Below, piece by piece: positions 1 through 9,186 of a DNA stretch of 64,000 nucleotides; the stretch's first letter is position 1; each line of letters starts with the position of its first letter. Origin of the DNA: Corallococcus sp. EGB (GTDB taxonomy: Bacteria > Myxococcota > Myxococcia > Myxococcales > Myxococcaceae); the NCBI RefSeq assembly GCF_019968905.1, contig NZ_CP079946.1, positions 1,550,001-1,614,000 of the forward strand, in the 5' to 3' direction. The position numbers were made by a program, and so were the translations under genes. The notes below the pieces were generated by a model. That model did not search any database. It was not told the origin of the DNA and saw only the letters and a list, made by a program, of their open reading frames with translations.

Positions 1-375
1 CTTCAGCCGCCCATCCGGGCCGAAGAGGAGGAAGGCGGGGTGCTTGACCACGCCGTAGGCGCGCGCCAGCGAGCCGTCATCCATGGCGATGGGATGGCGC
101 AGGCCGTGCTCGCGCGCGAAGCCCTCCACCTTGTTGGTGTCCCGCAGCTCCGGGTCGGAGTGCGTGACGTCCACGCCAATCACCTTCAGGCCCTTGGGCC
201 CGTAGTCCACCACCCACTGGTTGATGGCCTCGAACTGCGCGGCGCAGTCCTCGCAGTCCAGGGTCCAGAAGTGGAGGAGGACAGGCAGTCCATCGAGCTC
301 CGAGACGTGGACGGGGGCGTTCACCCACCCGCCTTCCGGGTCCAGCAGCGTGAGCGGGATTTTCGTCGAGGCCAT
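1..375 (-). CDS. Redoxin/TlpA-like thioredoxin-fold protein (3' part cut by window edge)
   Basis: The 125 visible residues have a thioredoxin-like fold pattern: a strand and tryptophan (HFW) run into a CEDC motif at residues 41-44, and VKHPAFLLFGPDG near residue 115 resembles the cis-proline loop of AhpC/TSA and TlpA proteins. The CxxC suggests thiol-disulfide redox chemistry. There is no signal peptide or membrane helix at the N-terminus, so it is probably cytoplasmic, unlike classical periplasmic TlpA. The ATG at 375 is preceded on its strand by a weak purine stretch. The gene diverges from the aminotransferase at 539, leaving 163 bp for both promoters. The rest of the protein lies outside the window, so its full length and any extra domains are unknown. 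Confidence 0.8.
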   Translation of the reverse strand, partial: MASTKIPLTLLDPEGGWVNAPVHVSELDGLPVLLHFWTLDCEDCAAQFEAINQWVVDYGPKGLKVIGVDVTHSDPELRDTNKVEGFAREHGLRHPIAMDDGSLARAYGVVKHPAFLLFGPDGRLK

Positions 376-538
376 GCGAGCTCCCTATGGGAAGTGGAAA
401 GCGCTTCAAGGGGACGCGACTCAAGGTATGCATGCGCCACCGGTTGCTCGCGGCGGCGCGCCCGTCCGTTCGCCTGCCCGGCAAGGCGTGGTGGCTCGCT
501 CCGTCCTCCGGTGGGCGGACGGGCGTGGAGGCCGTGAG

Positions 539-1672
539 ATGCGCATCCCCGACTTCGACCTGGAGCGGTACTTCGCGCGCTGGGAGTTCGCCGCGCCCTA
601 CCTCCTGTGCTCCTCTGACATCGAGGGCTGGCGCATGGCGGACCTGCTGGCGCTCGCGTCGCCGGAGGACCGCGCGCGCTGGGACGGGCTGACGCTCGGC
701 TACACGGAGACGTCCGGCCTGCCCGCGCTGCGCGAGGCCATCGCCGGGATGTATCCGGGCCTGTCCTCCGAAGACATCCTCACCTTCGCGGGCGCGCAGG
801 AGGCCCTGTTCGTCGCGATGAACGTCCAGCTGGGGCCCGGCACGCACGCCGTGGTCACCTGGCCGGGCTACCAGTCGCTGTACGAAGTGGCGCGCTCCGT
901 GGGCGCGGACGTGACGCTGCTGCCGCTGCGCGAGGAGGACGGCTGGGCGCTGGACCTGGACGCGCTCACCGCCGCGCTGCGCCCGGACACGCGCATGGTC
1001 GTGGTGAACTTCCCGCACAACCCCACGGGCGCGCTGCCGGACATGGCGACGTTCCAGAAGCTGTGCGCGCTGTGCGAGGCGCGCGGCATCCACCTCTTCT
1101 CCGACGAGGTGTATCGCCTGCTGGAGTACGACCCGAACGACACGCTGCCGCCCGCCGCGTCGTGCCTGCCGAAGGGCGTGAGCCTGGGCGTGATGTCCAA
1201 GGCGTTCGGGCTCGCGGGCCTGCGCGTGGGCTGGCTCGCCACCCGGGACACGGAGCTGCTCGCGCGCTGCCGCGCCTTCAAGGACTACACGTCGCTCTGC
1301 AACAGCGCCCCCAGCGAGCAGTTGTCCCTCATCGCGCTGCGCGCCCGCGAGCACGTGCTGGAGCGCAGCCGCGGGCTGCTCACCGCGAACCTCGCGCGGC
1401 TGGATGACTTCTTCGCCCGCCACGCGGACACCTTCCACTGGGTGCGCCCGCGCGCCGGCAGCGTGGCCTTCCCCCGTCTGCTACGAAACATCCCGGTGGC
1501 TCGTTTCACCGAGTCACTGATTACCCGCGAGGGCGTGTTGCTGTTGCCGGGCAACGTGTATGGCTTTCCGGGCAATCACTTCCGGTTGGGGTTGGGTCGC
1601 GCCAACCTGCTGGAAGCACTGGAGCGGCTGGAACGCTTCGTGCGGGACGGCGGCCTGGACACGCGGGGGTGA
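539..1672 (+). CDS. Class I/II PLP-dependent aminotransferase
   Basis: A 377-residue fold-type I aminotransferase. NFPHNPTG (157-164) contains the substrate/PLP-binding Asn, SDEVYR (188-193) contains the Asp that contacts the pyridine nitrogen and the Tyr that contacts O3', and SKAFGLAGLRVGW contains the Schiff-base lysine K221. Family members move an amino group between an amino acid and a 2-oxo acid; the substrate cannot be read from the sequence. The reading frame stays open upstream, but the ATG at 539 is preferred because GGAGG lies about 8 nt upstream and the family homology begins right after it. It stands alone between the divergent redoxin gene and a secreted-protein gene. Confidence 0.9.
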   Translation: MRIPDFDLERYFARWEFAAPYLLCSSDIEGWRMADLLALASPEDRARWDGLTLGYTETSGLPALREAIAGMYPGLSSEDILTFAGAQEALFVAMNVQLGPGTHAVVTWPGYQSLYEVARSVGADVTLLPLREEDGWALDLDALTAALRPDTRMVVVNFPHNPTGALPDMATFQKLCALCEARGIHLFSDEVYRLLEYDPNDTLPPAASCLPKGVSLGVMSKAFGLAGLRVGWLATRDTELLARCRAFKDYTSLCNSAPSEQLSLIALRAREHVLERSRGLLTANLARLDDFFARHADTFHWVRPRAGSVAFPRLLRNIPVARFTESLITREGVLLLPGNVYGFPGNHFRLGLGRANLLEALERLERFVRDGGLDTRG

Positions 1673-1832
1673 CGGCGCGAGTCGGCGCGGCGCGTCAGGG
1701 TTTTCACTGACGGCGGGACTTTCAGCTTATCGCATTCGGGTGAAACAACCCCTAGAGTGGTCGTCCCCTCGCCCGGCCTGGGGCCGTGCGGAAGCCCTCT
1801 CATCCCCCCGAGAGGCCAGGAGAGACACTCCG

Positions 1833-2717
1833 ATGAAGATGCTGATTGGCGCGGCCGTGACCGCCGCGACGCTGTTGGTGGGTACCGAGGCCGCTGCGAC
1901 GAACTACTCGCTGTGGATCCACGGCCGGAATGGCGGCTCGACACAGGCGGGCAACTACAACGACTTCAGCTACTGGGGGCCGTCCTCCACCGCGGCGGGT
2001 GTCAACAAGAAGGCGGTCAACTGGAACGGCACGCAGCGCGTGGGCTCGGAGAACTACCGCATCCGCAACGCGCTGGACTGTTTCTGCACGGGCACGAACT
2101 GGTGCTACGTCGCCGCGCACAGCGCTGGTGACCTGCAGATCGGCTACGCGCTGTCGCTGTACGGCGGCAGCACGCGGCAGGTGAAGAACGCCACGCCCAA
2201 CGCCAACGGTGAGTGCGGCAACGTGGGCACCTCCACGCAGGTGGGCTGGAACATCAAGTTCGTGGACGTGGCGTCCGGCGCGGGCGGCGGCAGCGAGCTG
2301 GCGGACCACGGCGACTGGGCGGTGAGCGAGCCGCTGGTGAGCGACCTGGTCACCACCACGGCGCGCGCCATGTACAACCACAACACCACGCGCAACGTGT
2401 GGTTCTACATGTTCGCCGGCGCCAAGGGCACGCTGTACTCCGGCATCCTCCCGGGGCAGGACGACGAGGCGGTGGCCTACCACTCCACGGGGGGGGTATC
2501 CGGCAGCGGCAACGGGTCCTACTGCAACCCGGGCGACTGGTTCTGCGGCGGCACGCTCAACACGGGCACGGCCGCGTGCAGCGACGGCCGGGCGAAGTGG
2601 AGCTACCACACGGTGTCCTTCCGCGATGACAGCGAGGCGTTCAACCACTACGCCAGCGGCAACTGGGCCGGCATCGTGTCCAAGGTGCGCGCGGACATGG
2701 TCACGTACGCGTACTAG
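1833..2717 (+). CDS. Secreted alpha/beta-hydrolase-like protein, function unknown
   Basis: 294 residues with a clear Sec signal peptide (residues 1 to about 22, ending AEAAA). The mature protein starts SLWIHGRNGG, which resembles the HG oxyanion segment of lipases. CYVAAHSAGDLQIGYAL places S97 in an HSAG nucleophile-elbow-like context, and a His in SYHTVSFRDDSEAFNHY near the C-terminus could be the catalytic base. Several Cys (CFC, C91, CNPGDWFC) suggest disulfides, in keeping with export. I do not recognise a named family, so a secreted esterase or lipase-like enzyme is inference. The start ATG has AGGAG about 13 nt upstream. The frame stays open far upstream, but the signal peptide fixes this start. 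Confidence 0.75.
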   Translation: MKMLIGAAVTAATLLVGTEAAATNYSLWIHGRNGGSTQAGNYNDFSYWGPSSTAAGVNKKAVNWNGTQRVGSENYRIRNALDCFCTGTNWCYVAAHSAGDLQIGYALSLYGGSTRQVKNATPNANGECGNVGTSTQVGWNIKFVDVASGAGGGSELADHGDWAVSEPLVSDLVTTTARAMYNHNTTRNVWFYMFAGAKGTLYSGILPGQDDEAVAYHSTGGVSGSGNGSYCNPGDWFCGGTLNTGTAACSDGRAKWSYHTVSFRDDSEAFNHYASGNWAGIVSKVRADMVTYAY

Positions 2718-2756
2718 ATTGGAGGCTTCTCCCGTCCCCTCCGGCGAAGCCCGACC

Positions 2757-4037
2757 ATGACACGCGACCGCGGTCCCTTGTCCTCCACCTCCCGGCTGCG
2801 CCACTGCCGGTGGTTGCTTGCGCTCGTGCCCCTGGTGCTCGTGGGTGGGGCGTTCTTCTGGTGGCAGGGAAGCGAAGGGGCCGCGGCGCCAGAGGGCGCA
2901 CAGGAGTCCGCCTCCGCCCCGGCGTCCGCCTCCCGCGAGGCGGCAGCGGGGCGCGGAGGCGCGGCCCTCATGGCCGAACCCGCCGCGCCGTCACTGCTCA
3001 GCCCGGAGGCCCGCGAGCGCGAGGCCCGCCGTGAGTTGTGGCAGAAGCGGCTGGAGCGCGCGAAGCGCTCGTTGGAGTCCTACGAGGCGGCCACGCGCTA
3101 CCCGCCGGAGTCGCGGCCCAGCCGGGAGCATCCGGACCAGATGGAGCTGGCGGAGCCGGAGCGCACGCGGCCGCTGAGCCCGAAGGCCGCGGAGGACGGC
3201 ACCTCCGACGTGCAGCTGCGGCTCAAGCAGGACAAGGTGTTCGTCGTCGGTGACGAGTCGGTGCTCTTCACCGTGGCGTGCGAGGACGCGCGCCGCGCGC
3301 CGCGCCCGTGCGAGGTGGTGTCCGCGCTGGCGCACGAGGCGGACCACCTGACGGACGGCGGCGGTGCGCCGGGCATGCCGGTGACGTTCGTGGACTCGGG
3401 GCAGGGCGGCGACGCGGTGGCGGGGGACGGCGTGCTCACCGGCCGCTTCCAGCCGTCGAAGCAGGGCTTCGCGCTGTTCTCCGGCACGCTGCGCGTGGTC
3501 ATCCGCGTGCGCTCGGGCTCGCTGGAGGACTCGGCGTTCTTCGACGTGCTCTACACCCCCGCGCCGCCGGCCACGTTCACCGGCAAGGTGCGCGAGGTGC
3601 TGGAGAACGGCTCCCTGGACCTGTACCTGGCCGTCCAGGTCCGCAAGGCGGGGCGGTACGTGGTGGCCGGCCGGCTGGACGACGAAGGCGGCGTGCCGTT
3701 CGCGGTGCTGTCGTTCAACGAGGAGCTGCAGGAGGGGACGCAGGAGGTGAAGCTCAACGTCTTCGGCAAGATGATCTGGGACGACAAGCCCACCTTCCCG
3801 CTGACCCTGCGCGACGTGGAGGGCTTCCTGCTCAAGGAGATGGGCGACCCGGACCGCGAGCTGATGGCCACGCTGCGCGGGCCCGTGCACACCACGCGCG
3901 AGTACGCGCTCCAGCAGTTCTCGGACGCGGAGTGGCGGAGCCCGGAGCGGGACCGCTACAAGACCGAGCTGGAGAAGGACGTCATGGAGGCACAGAAGCA
4001 ACTCGACGCCGCGCTCATGGACACGCCCGCGCCCTGA
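2757..4037 (+). CDS. Membrane-anchored or exported protein with Ig-like/anchor-X-type domain
   Basis: 426 residues. A basic N-terminus is followed by one hydrophobic helix (about residues 20-38, LLALVPLVLVGGAFFWW), which is either an uncleaved anchor or a signal. An Ala/Glu/Pro-rich linker runs to about residue 150. The folded part includes a segment like the Ig-like choice-of-anchor domains of myxobacterial surface proteins: PVTFVDSGQGGDAVAGDG, then GRF and a beta-rich stretch. The C-terminal 60 residues are charged and helical. It starts 39 bp after the secreted hydrolase-like gene and runs the same way, so the two may be co-transcribed. Its function is not known. It converges on the next gene across a 21-bp gap that holds a small GC-rich inverted repeat. 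Confidence 0.75.
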   Translation: MTRDRGPLSSTSRLRHCRWLLALVPLVLVGGAFFWWQGSEGAAAPEGAQESASAPASASREAAAGRGGAALMAEPAAPSLLSPEAREREARRELWQKRLERAKRSLESYEAATRYPPESRPSREHPDQMELAEPERTRPLSPKAAEDGTSDVQLRLKQDKVFVVGDESVLFTVACEDARRAPRPCEVVSALAHEADHLTDGGGAPGMPVTFVDSGQGGDAVAGDGVLTGRFQPSKQGFALFSGTLRVVIRVRSGSLEDSAFFDVLYTPAPPATFTGKVREVLENGSLDLYLAVQVRKAGRYVVAGRLDDEGGVPFAVLSFNEELQEGTQEVKLNVFGKMIWDDKPTFPLTLRDVEGFLLKEMGDPDRELMATLRGPVHTTREYALQQFSDAEWRSPERDRYKTELEKDVMEAQKQLDAALMDTPAP

Positions 4038-4058
4038 GCGTCAGGCCCCGCCCGGGGC

Positions 4059-5123
4059 TCAGGATTCGGCCGGAGGCGGCGGAGGCGTCCGGGCCCCGTC
4101 GACCTCCACGAGGTCCGCGTCCTGCACGTCCTCGATGACGTCCGCCGCCGCGACGGCGGGCGAGGACTCCCGGGGTTCCACTTCGGGGGCCATCACGGCG
4201 CCAGGCTCCGGTTCGACGGCGGGCGTCTCGCGCCGCACGGGCGGGAGCGGTGTGCCCGTCGCGAGGGCCTCCGCGTAGGCCGCGGCGTAGGCGGCCTCCG
4301 CCTGGACGGCCTCCGGGGTGAAGTCGTCCGCGTCCGCGAGGAAGTCGTTCGACATCGGGGCGGCGCGGTGCGCGTCGTCCGGCGGCAGCTCCGGCACGCC
4401 GTCCTCCAGCGTGGCCAGGAAGCCGTTCGAATCGTCCGGTGCACCGGGCGCGTCCAGACCGTCCGCTTCGCCGGACGCGTCCAGGCCGTCCGCTTCGCCG
4501 GATGCGTCCGGGGCGTCATCTTCCACGCCCAACTCGTCGCTCAGCGCGGCCAGCTCCTCGTCGCTCAGGCCGGACAGGTCGCCGGACTCCAGGAGGAAGA
4601 GCAGGTCCTCGGCCTCCTTCGAGGAGACGGTGCTCGGCTGGGTGTCCAGGTGCTGGAGCTCCCACGCGGCCGCGTCCGGCGACAGGATGTCGGAGGGGTC
4701 CAGGGATGGATCCGCCGGCGGGGCCTCCGCGCGGCGCTCGGTCTGCTGGAAGTGGCGCGCCTGCAGCATCGGCGTGGACGCCTGGGGCATGCCCAGCCGC
4801 TGCGCGTACGCGGGCGCGGCGGCCTCGAAGGTGCTCTCCCCCGCGAAGGTGCGCAGGTGGGGGTTCTCCAGCAGCGCGGCGCGGGGCTCCGGGTCCTCCG
4901 TGGAGGACGCGCCCGGCGTCAGCCCCAGGTCCGCGAGCAGCGCTCCGGCCAGGTCGCCTTCGGCGTCCGCGTTGAAGTCGCTCTCGTCGGAGAAGCCCCG
5001 CCGCACCGGCTCCACCGGCGTCATGGGCTCCTGCTTCACCGGCGCGGTGACCTCCAGCTCGTTGGAGATGGACCAGGCCCGGGACGTCGAGATGCCAGAA
5101 CCCACGCGGCGGATGGATGTCAT
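4059..5123 (-). CDS. Acidic, mostly disordered hypothetical protein
   Basis: 354 residues, very rich in Asp, Glu, Ala, Pro and Ser. A short basic N-terminus (MTSIRRVGSGISTSRAW) precedes a long acidic stretch. It has repeated short elements: two copies of a GEADGLDA unit near residues 205-222 and several LADLGL/LSDEELAALSDELG amphipathic helices that could be interaction motifs. There is no signal peptide, membrane helix or enzyme motif. GAGGAGA a few bases before the ATG supports the start. Codon use matches the neighbours, so a coding role is likely despite low complexity. It may be a scaffold or regulatory adaptor, but nothing in the sequence names a function. Confidence 0.7.
   Translation of the reverse strand: MTSIRRVGSGISTSRAWSISNELEVTAPVKQEPMTPVEPVRRGFSDESDFNADAEGDLAGALLADLGLTPGASSTEDPEPRAALLENPHLRTFAGESTFEAAAPAYAQRLGMPQASTPMLQARHFQQTERRAEAPPADPSLDPSDILSPDAAAWELQHLDTQPSTVSSKEAEDLLFLLESGDLSGLSDEELAALSDELGVEDDAPDASGEADGLDASGEADGLDAPGAPDDSNGFLATLEDGVPELPPDDAHRAAPMSNDFLADADDFTPEAVQAEAAYAAAYAEALATGTPLPPVRRETPAVEPEPGAVMAPEVEPRESSPAVAAADVIEDVQDADLVEVDGARTPPPPPAES
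4449..4510. repeat. Short 27-bp tandem duplication inside the acidic protein gene
   Basis: Two nearly identical 27-bp units encode successive DASGEADGL peptides. The unit length is a multiple of three, so the reading frame is kept. This is typical of slippage-driven expansion in disordered coding sequence. Confidence 0.75.
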
Positions 5124-5520
5124 GGTTCTCCTCGGGTGATGGCCCGCAGGTCGGGCGGCTCATGCATTGTCCGCCGGGCCCGGCGGGAGTTGCTAGGGGG
5201 GGCCGCGAGCAATCCCCATCCGCCGCGAGGCCCGATATCCTACCGGCGCCCATGACTGCCACCCTGGCTGTGCACGTGGACGCCGGCCCCGCGTCCTCCC
5301 GCGATGTCCGCCCTGTCGCCCAGAGCGTCCCGGCCGTTGGAAGGTCGCGATGGGACAGGGTGGAGCCGACGACAACGTCGGACCGCGGACAGGCGCGGAG
5401 GGAATGCGCATCCGCGTGTTCTCCCCAGGCGACAACTCCCTGGGGGCGGCCTGGGAGGGAAGTGACCGGGCCGTTGGCCTCCCGTTTGCTGGACGGGAGC
5501 CTGGCCAGGAGGCGGTGGTG
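5124..5520. other. 397-bp divergent intergenic region
   Basis: This region separates the acidic protein (minus strand) from the PP2C phosphatase (plus strand) and must hold promoters for both. I see no strong sigma-70 consensus. A 7-bp hairpin (CTCCCGT at 5479-5485, ACGGGAG at 5493-5499) ends about 21 nt before the phosphatase start, just upstream of its Shine-Dalgarno site. The phosphatase frame is open from 5350, so part of this stretch could encode an N-terminal extension, for example from the ATG at 5404, but the extension has no conserved features. Confidence 0.5.
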
Positions 5521-6261
5521 ATGCGATTCGAGTGCGCGGGCCAGACCCACATCGGGCGGCGTCCGCACAATGAAGATGCGTACTGCGTGCTGCCCGAACG
5601 GGGGCTGTTCGTGGTGGCGGACGGGTTGGGCGGACAGGAGGGCGGCGAGGTCGCCAGCCAGTGCGTGGTGGACACCTTCGCGGGGTTCAGCGACCGGCTG
5701 GACCGCGACCGTGACGGCACCTGGCCGGACGCGGTGGACCCCGCGCGCAGCCGCGAGGAGAACTACCTGGCCGCGTGCACCGCGCTGGCCCAGCGCACCC
5801 TGCGCGTGCGCCGCGTGGGCAAGCTCAAGGAGATGGCCTCCACGGTGGTGGCGCTCGCGGTGGGCGAGCGCGGCGCGGCGGTGGCCCACGTGGGCGACAG
5901 CCGCCTGTACCGCCTGCGCGAGGGCCGCCTGGAGTCGCTCACGCGCGACCACTCGCTCATCGAGGAGCTGCGCGCCGCGGGCCGCGAGCCGCCCGGCAAT
6001 CCGGCCAACCTGCGCCACCTCATCACCCGCGCCCTGGGCACCGACAACGCGGAGCCCACGCTGCAGCGGCTGGAGACGCAGCCCGGGGATGTCTTCCTGC
6101 TGTGCTCGGACGGGCTGTATGAGCCGCTGGGACCGGAGGGGTTGATGGAGCTGTTGCGCGTGCCCACCGCGCAGGCCGCGTGCGAGGCGCTCGTGGCCGC
6201 CGCGTACGAGGCCGGGGGCCGCGACAACATCACCGCCGTGGTGCTGCGCGTCGCGCTCTGA
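5521..6261 (+). CDS. PP2C-family (PPM) Ser/Thr protein phosphatase
   Basis: 246 residues covering one complete PPM catalytic domain. The metal-binding and structural motifs are all present: RPHNEDAY near residue 14, VADGLGGQEGGE (about 35-46), STVVAL, HVGDSRLYRL, LTRDHS, LLCSDGLYE and GGRDNITAVVL. It should therefore be an active Mn/Mg-dependent phosphatase that removes phosphate from Ser/Thr, probably countering the many eukaryotic-like kinases of myxobacteria. It is soluble, with no membrane segment. AGGAGG about 9 nt upstream supports the ATG at 5521; an in-frame ATG at 5404 is less likely. No kinase gene lies beside it, so its partner is unknown. Confidence 0.92.
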   Translation: MRFECAGQTHIGRRPHNEDAYCVLPERGLFVVADGLGGQEGGEVASQCVVDTFAGFSDRLDRDRDGTWPDAVDPARSREENYLAACTALAQRTLRVRRVGKLKEMASTVVALAVGERGAAVAHVGDSRLYRLREGRLESLTRDHSLIEELRAAGREPPGNPANLRHLITRALGTDNAEPTLQRLETQPGDVFLLCSDGLYEPLGPEGLMELLRVPTAQAACEALVAAAYEAGGRDNITAVVLRVAL

Positions 6262-6463
6262 GCGACGCCCGCCGCGTCTGATGCTGGGAGTGCGTGGGCG
6301 ATGAACCCCACAGGTCGCTCCTGACCGCCGACCCGACGCGATGGGTCCGCTCGGACGGAGGGGGAGTCACCGAGAACAGGGACTTCAATCCTTCGCAGTT
6401 TCCAGGGTAATCTGGGGCGTCGCCCCCCCCTCGCGTCCCCCTTCCCCCGAGTACCCGTTGCGT

Positions 6464-8284
6464 ATGACGCTCAGCCTTGCCGCGCGCCTGACCGCGGCCC
6501 TCACCGCCGTTGTAATCGCCCTCACGCTGCTGACCGTGACGCTCATGGGGCTGTCGCTGCGCTCGCGCGTGGAGTCAGAGATGGCCTCCGCGCTGACGCG
6601 GGACGCGACCCGCTGGCAGGCGCTGAAGGACCAGGAGCTGCGGGTGCTGGCGGAGCTGGGGCACGTGGCGGTGGCCAACCCCGCGTTCGCGCGGGCCTTC
6701 TCGCGGGAGCGCGCGGAGACCGCCGCGCTGCTGAATGAACAGCGCGCGGTGCTGGACGTGGACCTGCTGGTGCTGGTGGGTGTGGACGGTTCGGTGATCG
6801 CGTCCACGGGCGAGAGGGAGCTGCCGGGCATCGCGAAGGTGGTGCGCAATGAGGGGCAGGTGCTGCTGCCGGCCAGGGGCGCGCCGCTGCTCGCGGTGGC
6901 GCAGCCGGTCCAGGTCAACGGCGCGCCGGTGGGCTCCCTGGTGGTGGGCACGCAGCTGGGCGCGCCGGACCTGGGGCGCTTGAGCGTGGGCAGCGAGCAG
7001 CTGGAGTCGCTGCTGCACGTGGGGCCCCGGATGGTGGCGGAGTCGCTGCACGTGGCCCAGGCCCCGGCGCTGCTGGCGGCGAGCCAGGGCACGGCGGACG
7101 GCGCCGAGGTGGACGTGGGCGGCGTGTCGCTGCACGTGGCGCGGGTGGCGGTGGGGGAGGGGCTGGAGCTGGTGCTGGCGCGCGGCGCCCAGGCGGAGTG
7201 GGCGCGGATGCGGGCCACGCTGCTGGCGGTGCTGGGGCTGGGGCTGCTGGTGGCGCTGGTGGCGGGCGGAGGCGTGTTCCTGCTGGTGCGGCGGATGATG
7301 GCGCCCCTGGGCGCGCTGGCGGCGGCGGCGGCGCGGGTGGTGGCGGAAGGGGACTTCAGCGGCACCCTGAACATCCACTCCCAGGGGGAAATCGGGCAGC
7401 TGGCCTCCTCCTTCCAGGAGATGATGGCGCGGCTGCGCTCGGTGCTGGTGGCGCTCAAGAACTCCGCGCAGGAGCTGGAGGCGACGGCGCTGGAGCTGGC
7501 GAACTCCGCGTCCGACCAGAACCTGGCGGTGACGCGGCAGGCGGCGGCGCTGCACCAGACGCAGATCGCCGCGCGGCACCTCCAGGAGAGCTCGCGGGCG
7601 GCGGCGCAGCGGGCCACGGGCGTGCTGCGTGACGCGGAGAAGGCGGGCGCGGTGGGGCAGGCGGGCGAGTCCGCGGTGGCGGGCAGCGTGGGCGGCCTCA
7701 CGCACATCCGTTCGCAGGTGGAGCGCATCTCCAACACGGTGTCGGAGCTGCGGCAGCACACGCGGCAGGTGGGCGACATCACCGGCACGGTGAAGGACCT
7801 GGCGGATCAATCCAACGTGCTGGCGTTGAACGCGGCCATCGAGGCGGCGCGCAGCGGCGAGGCGGGCCGGGCGTTCGCGGTGGTGGCGCGGCAGATGCGC
7901 TCGCTGGCGGACCAGTCCGCGACCGCCACGGCGCGCGTGCAGTCCATCCTGGGGGACATCGGCCGGGCCATCTCCGAGGCGGTGCAGACCAGCGAGGGCG
8001 GCACGCGCGAGGTGGAGGGCGGCCTGGAGCAGGCGCGCGCGGCGGGAGAGAGCCTGCGCGCGCTGGCCCTGGTCATCCAGAACAACAGCGTGTCCGTGAA
8101 GAGCATCGCGGACATGGTGAGCCAGCAGGACGCCGGCATCGCGGAGCTGTTCGCCGCGCTGAGCGACCTGACCCGGCTGGCGGACGAGACGGTGGAGCGC
8201 GTGGCCACCAGCGCCGTGGCCGCCGCGCGCCTCACCACCGCGTCCCACGAGGTCAGCAACATCGTGGGGCAGTACCGCCTGTGA
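6464..8284 (+). CDS. Methyl-accepting chemotaxis protein (orphan chemoreceptor)
   Basis: 606 residues with the classic transmembrane receptor layout: TM1 (about 9-30), a periplasmic sensor of about 215 residues, TM2 (about 248-272), HAMP (about 273-325) and a long helical signalling domain. The periplasmic part contains VDLLVLVGVDGSVIAS and PVGSLVVGTQ, a Cache-like pattern. The signalling hairpin contains DQSNVLALNAAIEAARSGEAG and FAVVARQMRSLADQSA, close to the universal CheA/CheW contact tip. It lacks a C-terminal NWETF-type tether. No che genes are adjacent, so it must feed a pathway encoded elsewhere. The ligand is unknown. The upstream 200 bp holds no clear promoter or ribosome site. Confidence 0.92.
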   Translation: MTLSLAARLTAALTAVVIALTLLTVTLMGLSLRSRVESEMASALTRDATRWQALKDQELRVLAELGHVAVANPAFARAFSRERAETAALLNEQRAVLDVDLLVLVGVDGSVIASTGERELPGIAKVVRNEGQVLLPARGAPLLAVAQPVQVNGAPVGSLVVGTQLGAPDLGRLSVGSEQLESLLHVGPRMVAESLHVAQAPALLAASQGTADGAEVDVGGVSLHVARVAVGEGLELVLARGAQAEWARMRATLLAVLGLGLLVALVAGGGVFLLVRRMMAPLGALAAAAARVVAEGDFSGTLNIHSQGEIGQLASSFQEMMARLRSVLVALKNSAQELEATALELANSASDQNLAVTRQAAALHQTQIAARHLQESSRAAAQRATGVLRDAEKAGAVGQAGESAVAGSVGGLTHIRSQVERISNTVSELRQHTRQVGDITGTVKDLADQSNVLALNAAIEAARSGEAGRAFAVVARQMRSLADQSATATARVQSILGDIGRAISEAVQTSEGGTREVEGGLEQARAAGESLRALALVIQNNSVSVKSIADMVSQQDAGIAELFAALSDLTRLADETVERVATSAVAAARLTTASHEVSNIVGQYRL

Positions 8285-8303
8285 CGCAGGCGGTGGGGCC
8301 GCG

Positions 8304-9068
8304 CTACGCCGCCTCACCGCCGTCGATGGCGTAGGCCGCGCCGGTGATGGGGGCCGCCGCGTCCGACGCGAGGAAGAGGCACATCGCGGCCACCTCCTCC
8401 GGCTGGATGATGCGGCCCATGGCGCTCATCGCGGCCAGGGCCTCGCGGGCCTGCTCCTCGCTGCGGCCCGTCGTCTTCGTGATGGCGGCCGTCGCGCCCG
8501 CGAACATGTCCGTCTCCACCCAGCCCGGGTTCACGATGTTCACGGTGACGTTCTTGCGCGCGTACTCCACCGACAGCGCGCGCGTCAGGCCCAGCAGCGC
8601 GTGCTTGGATGCGCAGTACGCGGACGTGTACTTCGCCCCGCGCGTCGCGGTGATGGACCCGATGTTGATGACGCGCCCGCCGCCCGCGGACGCTATGGCC
8701 GGCATCAGCTCACGGCACAAGAGGAAGGGCGCCGTCACGTTCACGGCCATCACCTTCGCCAGATCCGCCGTGGAGGTCTTCGTCAGCGGCGCGGACACGG
8801 TGATGCCCGCGTTGTTCACCAGCACGCGGGGCGTCCCCGCCGCCAGCACGGTCCTGCACGCCGCGAGCAGCGCGGACTCGTCCGCCACGTCCACCGTCAG
8901 CGCGCGGATGCGCTCGCCGCCCTCCTTGCGCAGCGCCTCCAGCGACTCCGCCGAGCGCGCCAGCGCCCAGACGTCATAGCCCTCGCGCGCGAATGCCAGG
9001 GACACCGCGCGGCCGATGCCGCGGCTCGCGCCTGTGACCACCACTGTCTTCGTCGTCTCGTTCGCCAT
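8304..9068 (-). CDS. Short-chain dehydrogenase/reductase (SDR)
   Basis: 254 residues, the usual length for a classical SDR. The cofactor motif TGASRGIG (12-19), NNAG (85-88), the catalytic Ser138, and the YxxxK pair Tyr151/Lys155 are all intact, followed by NPGWVETDM. The ending ITGAAYAIDGG is typical of 3-oxoacyl-ACP reductase-like members. It should reduce or oxidise a carbonyl/alcohol with NAD(P)H; the substrate cannot be assigned. Ala38-Arg39 after the second strand suggests NADP preference. The frame is open upstream, but the ATG at 9068 begins the family homology. A TATGCT box lies 8 nt before it, which suggests a leaderless transcript. Confidence 0.9.
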   Translation of the reverse strand: MANETTKTVVVTGASRGIGRAVSLAFAREGYDVWALARSAESLEALRKEGGERIRALTVDVADESALLAACRTVLAAGTPRVLVNNAGITVSAPLTKTSTADLAKVMAVNVTAPFLLCRELMPAIASAGGGRVINIGSITATRGAKYTSAYCASKHALLGLTRALSVEYARKNVTVNIVNPGWVETDMFAGATAAITKTTGRSEEQAREALAAMSAMGRIIQPEEVAAMCLFLASDAAAPITGAAYAIDGGEAA

Positions 9069-9076
9069 GGCCGGCC

Positions 9077-9082
9077 AGCATA
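9077..9082 (-). promoter_or_regulatory. Candidate -10 box (TATGCT) of a leaderless SDR transcript
   Basis: TATGCT on the minus strand ends 8 nt before the SDR start codon, with no Shine-Dalgarno sequence between. The position fits a -10 element with transcription starting at or next to the ATG. Confidence 0.4.
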
Positions 9083-9186
9083 GGTCCACGCGCCCGCGTT
9101 CGTACGCGGCGTGCTCGACGTAATGCATCAATTGCGCGGTCGGGGACTCTTCAAGACATCCGCCAACGCATCGGGGTTCTCCGCAT

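Noticed and set aside
77..1438. Minus-strand 453-codon ORF across the aminotransferase
   Set aside because: It runs antisense to a clear aminotransferase and has no family features.
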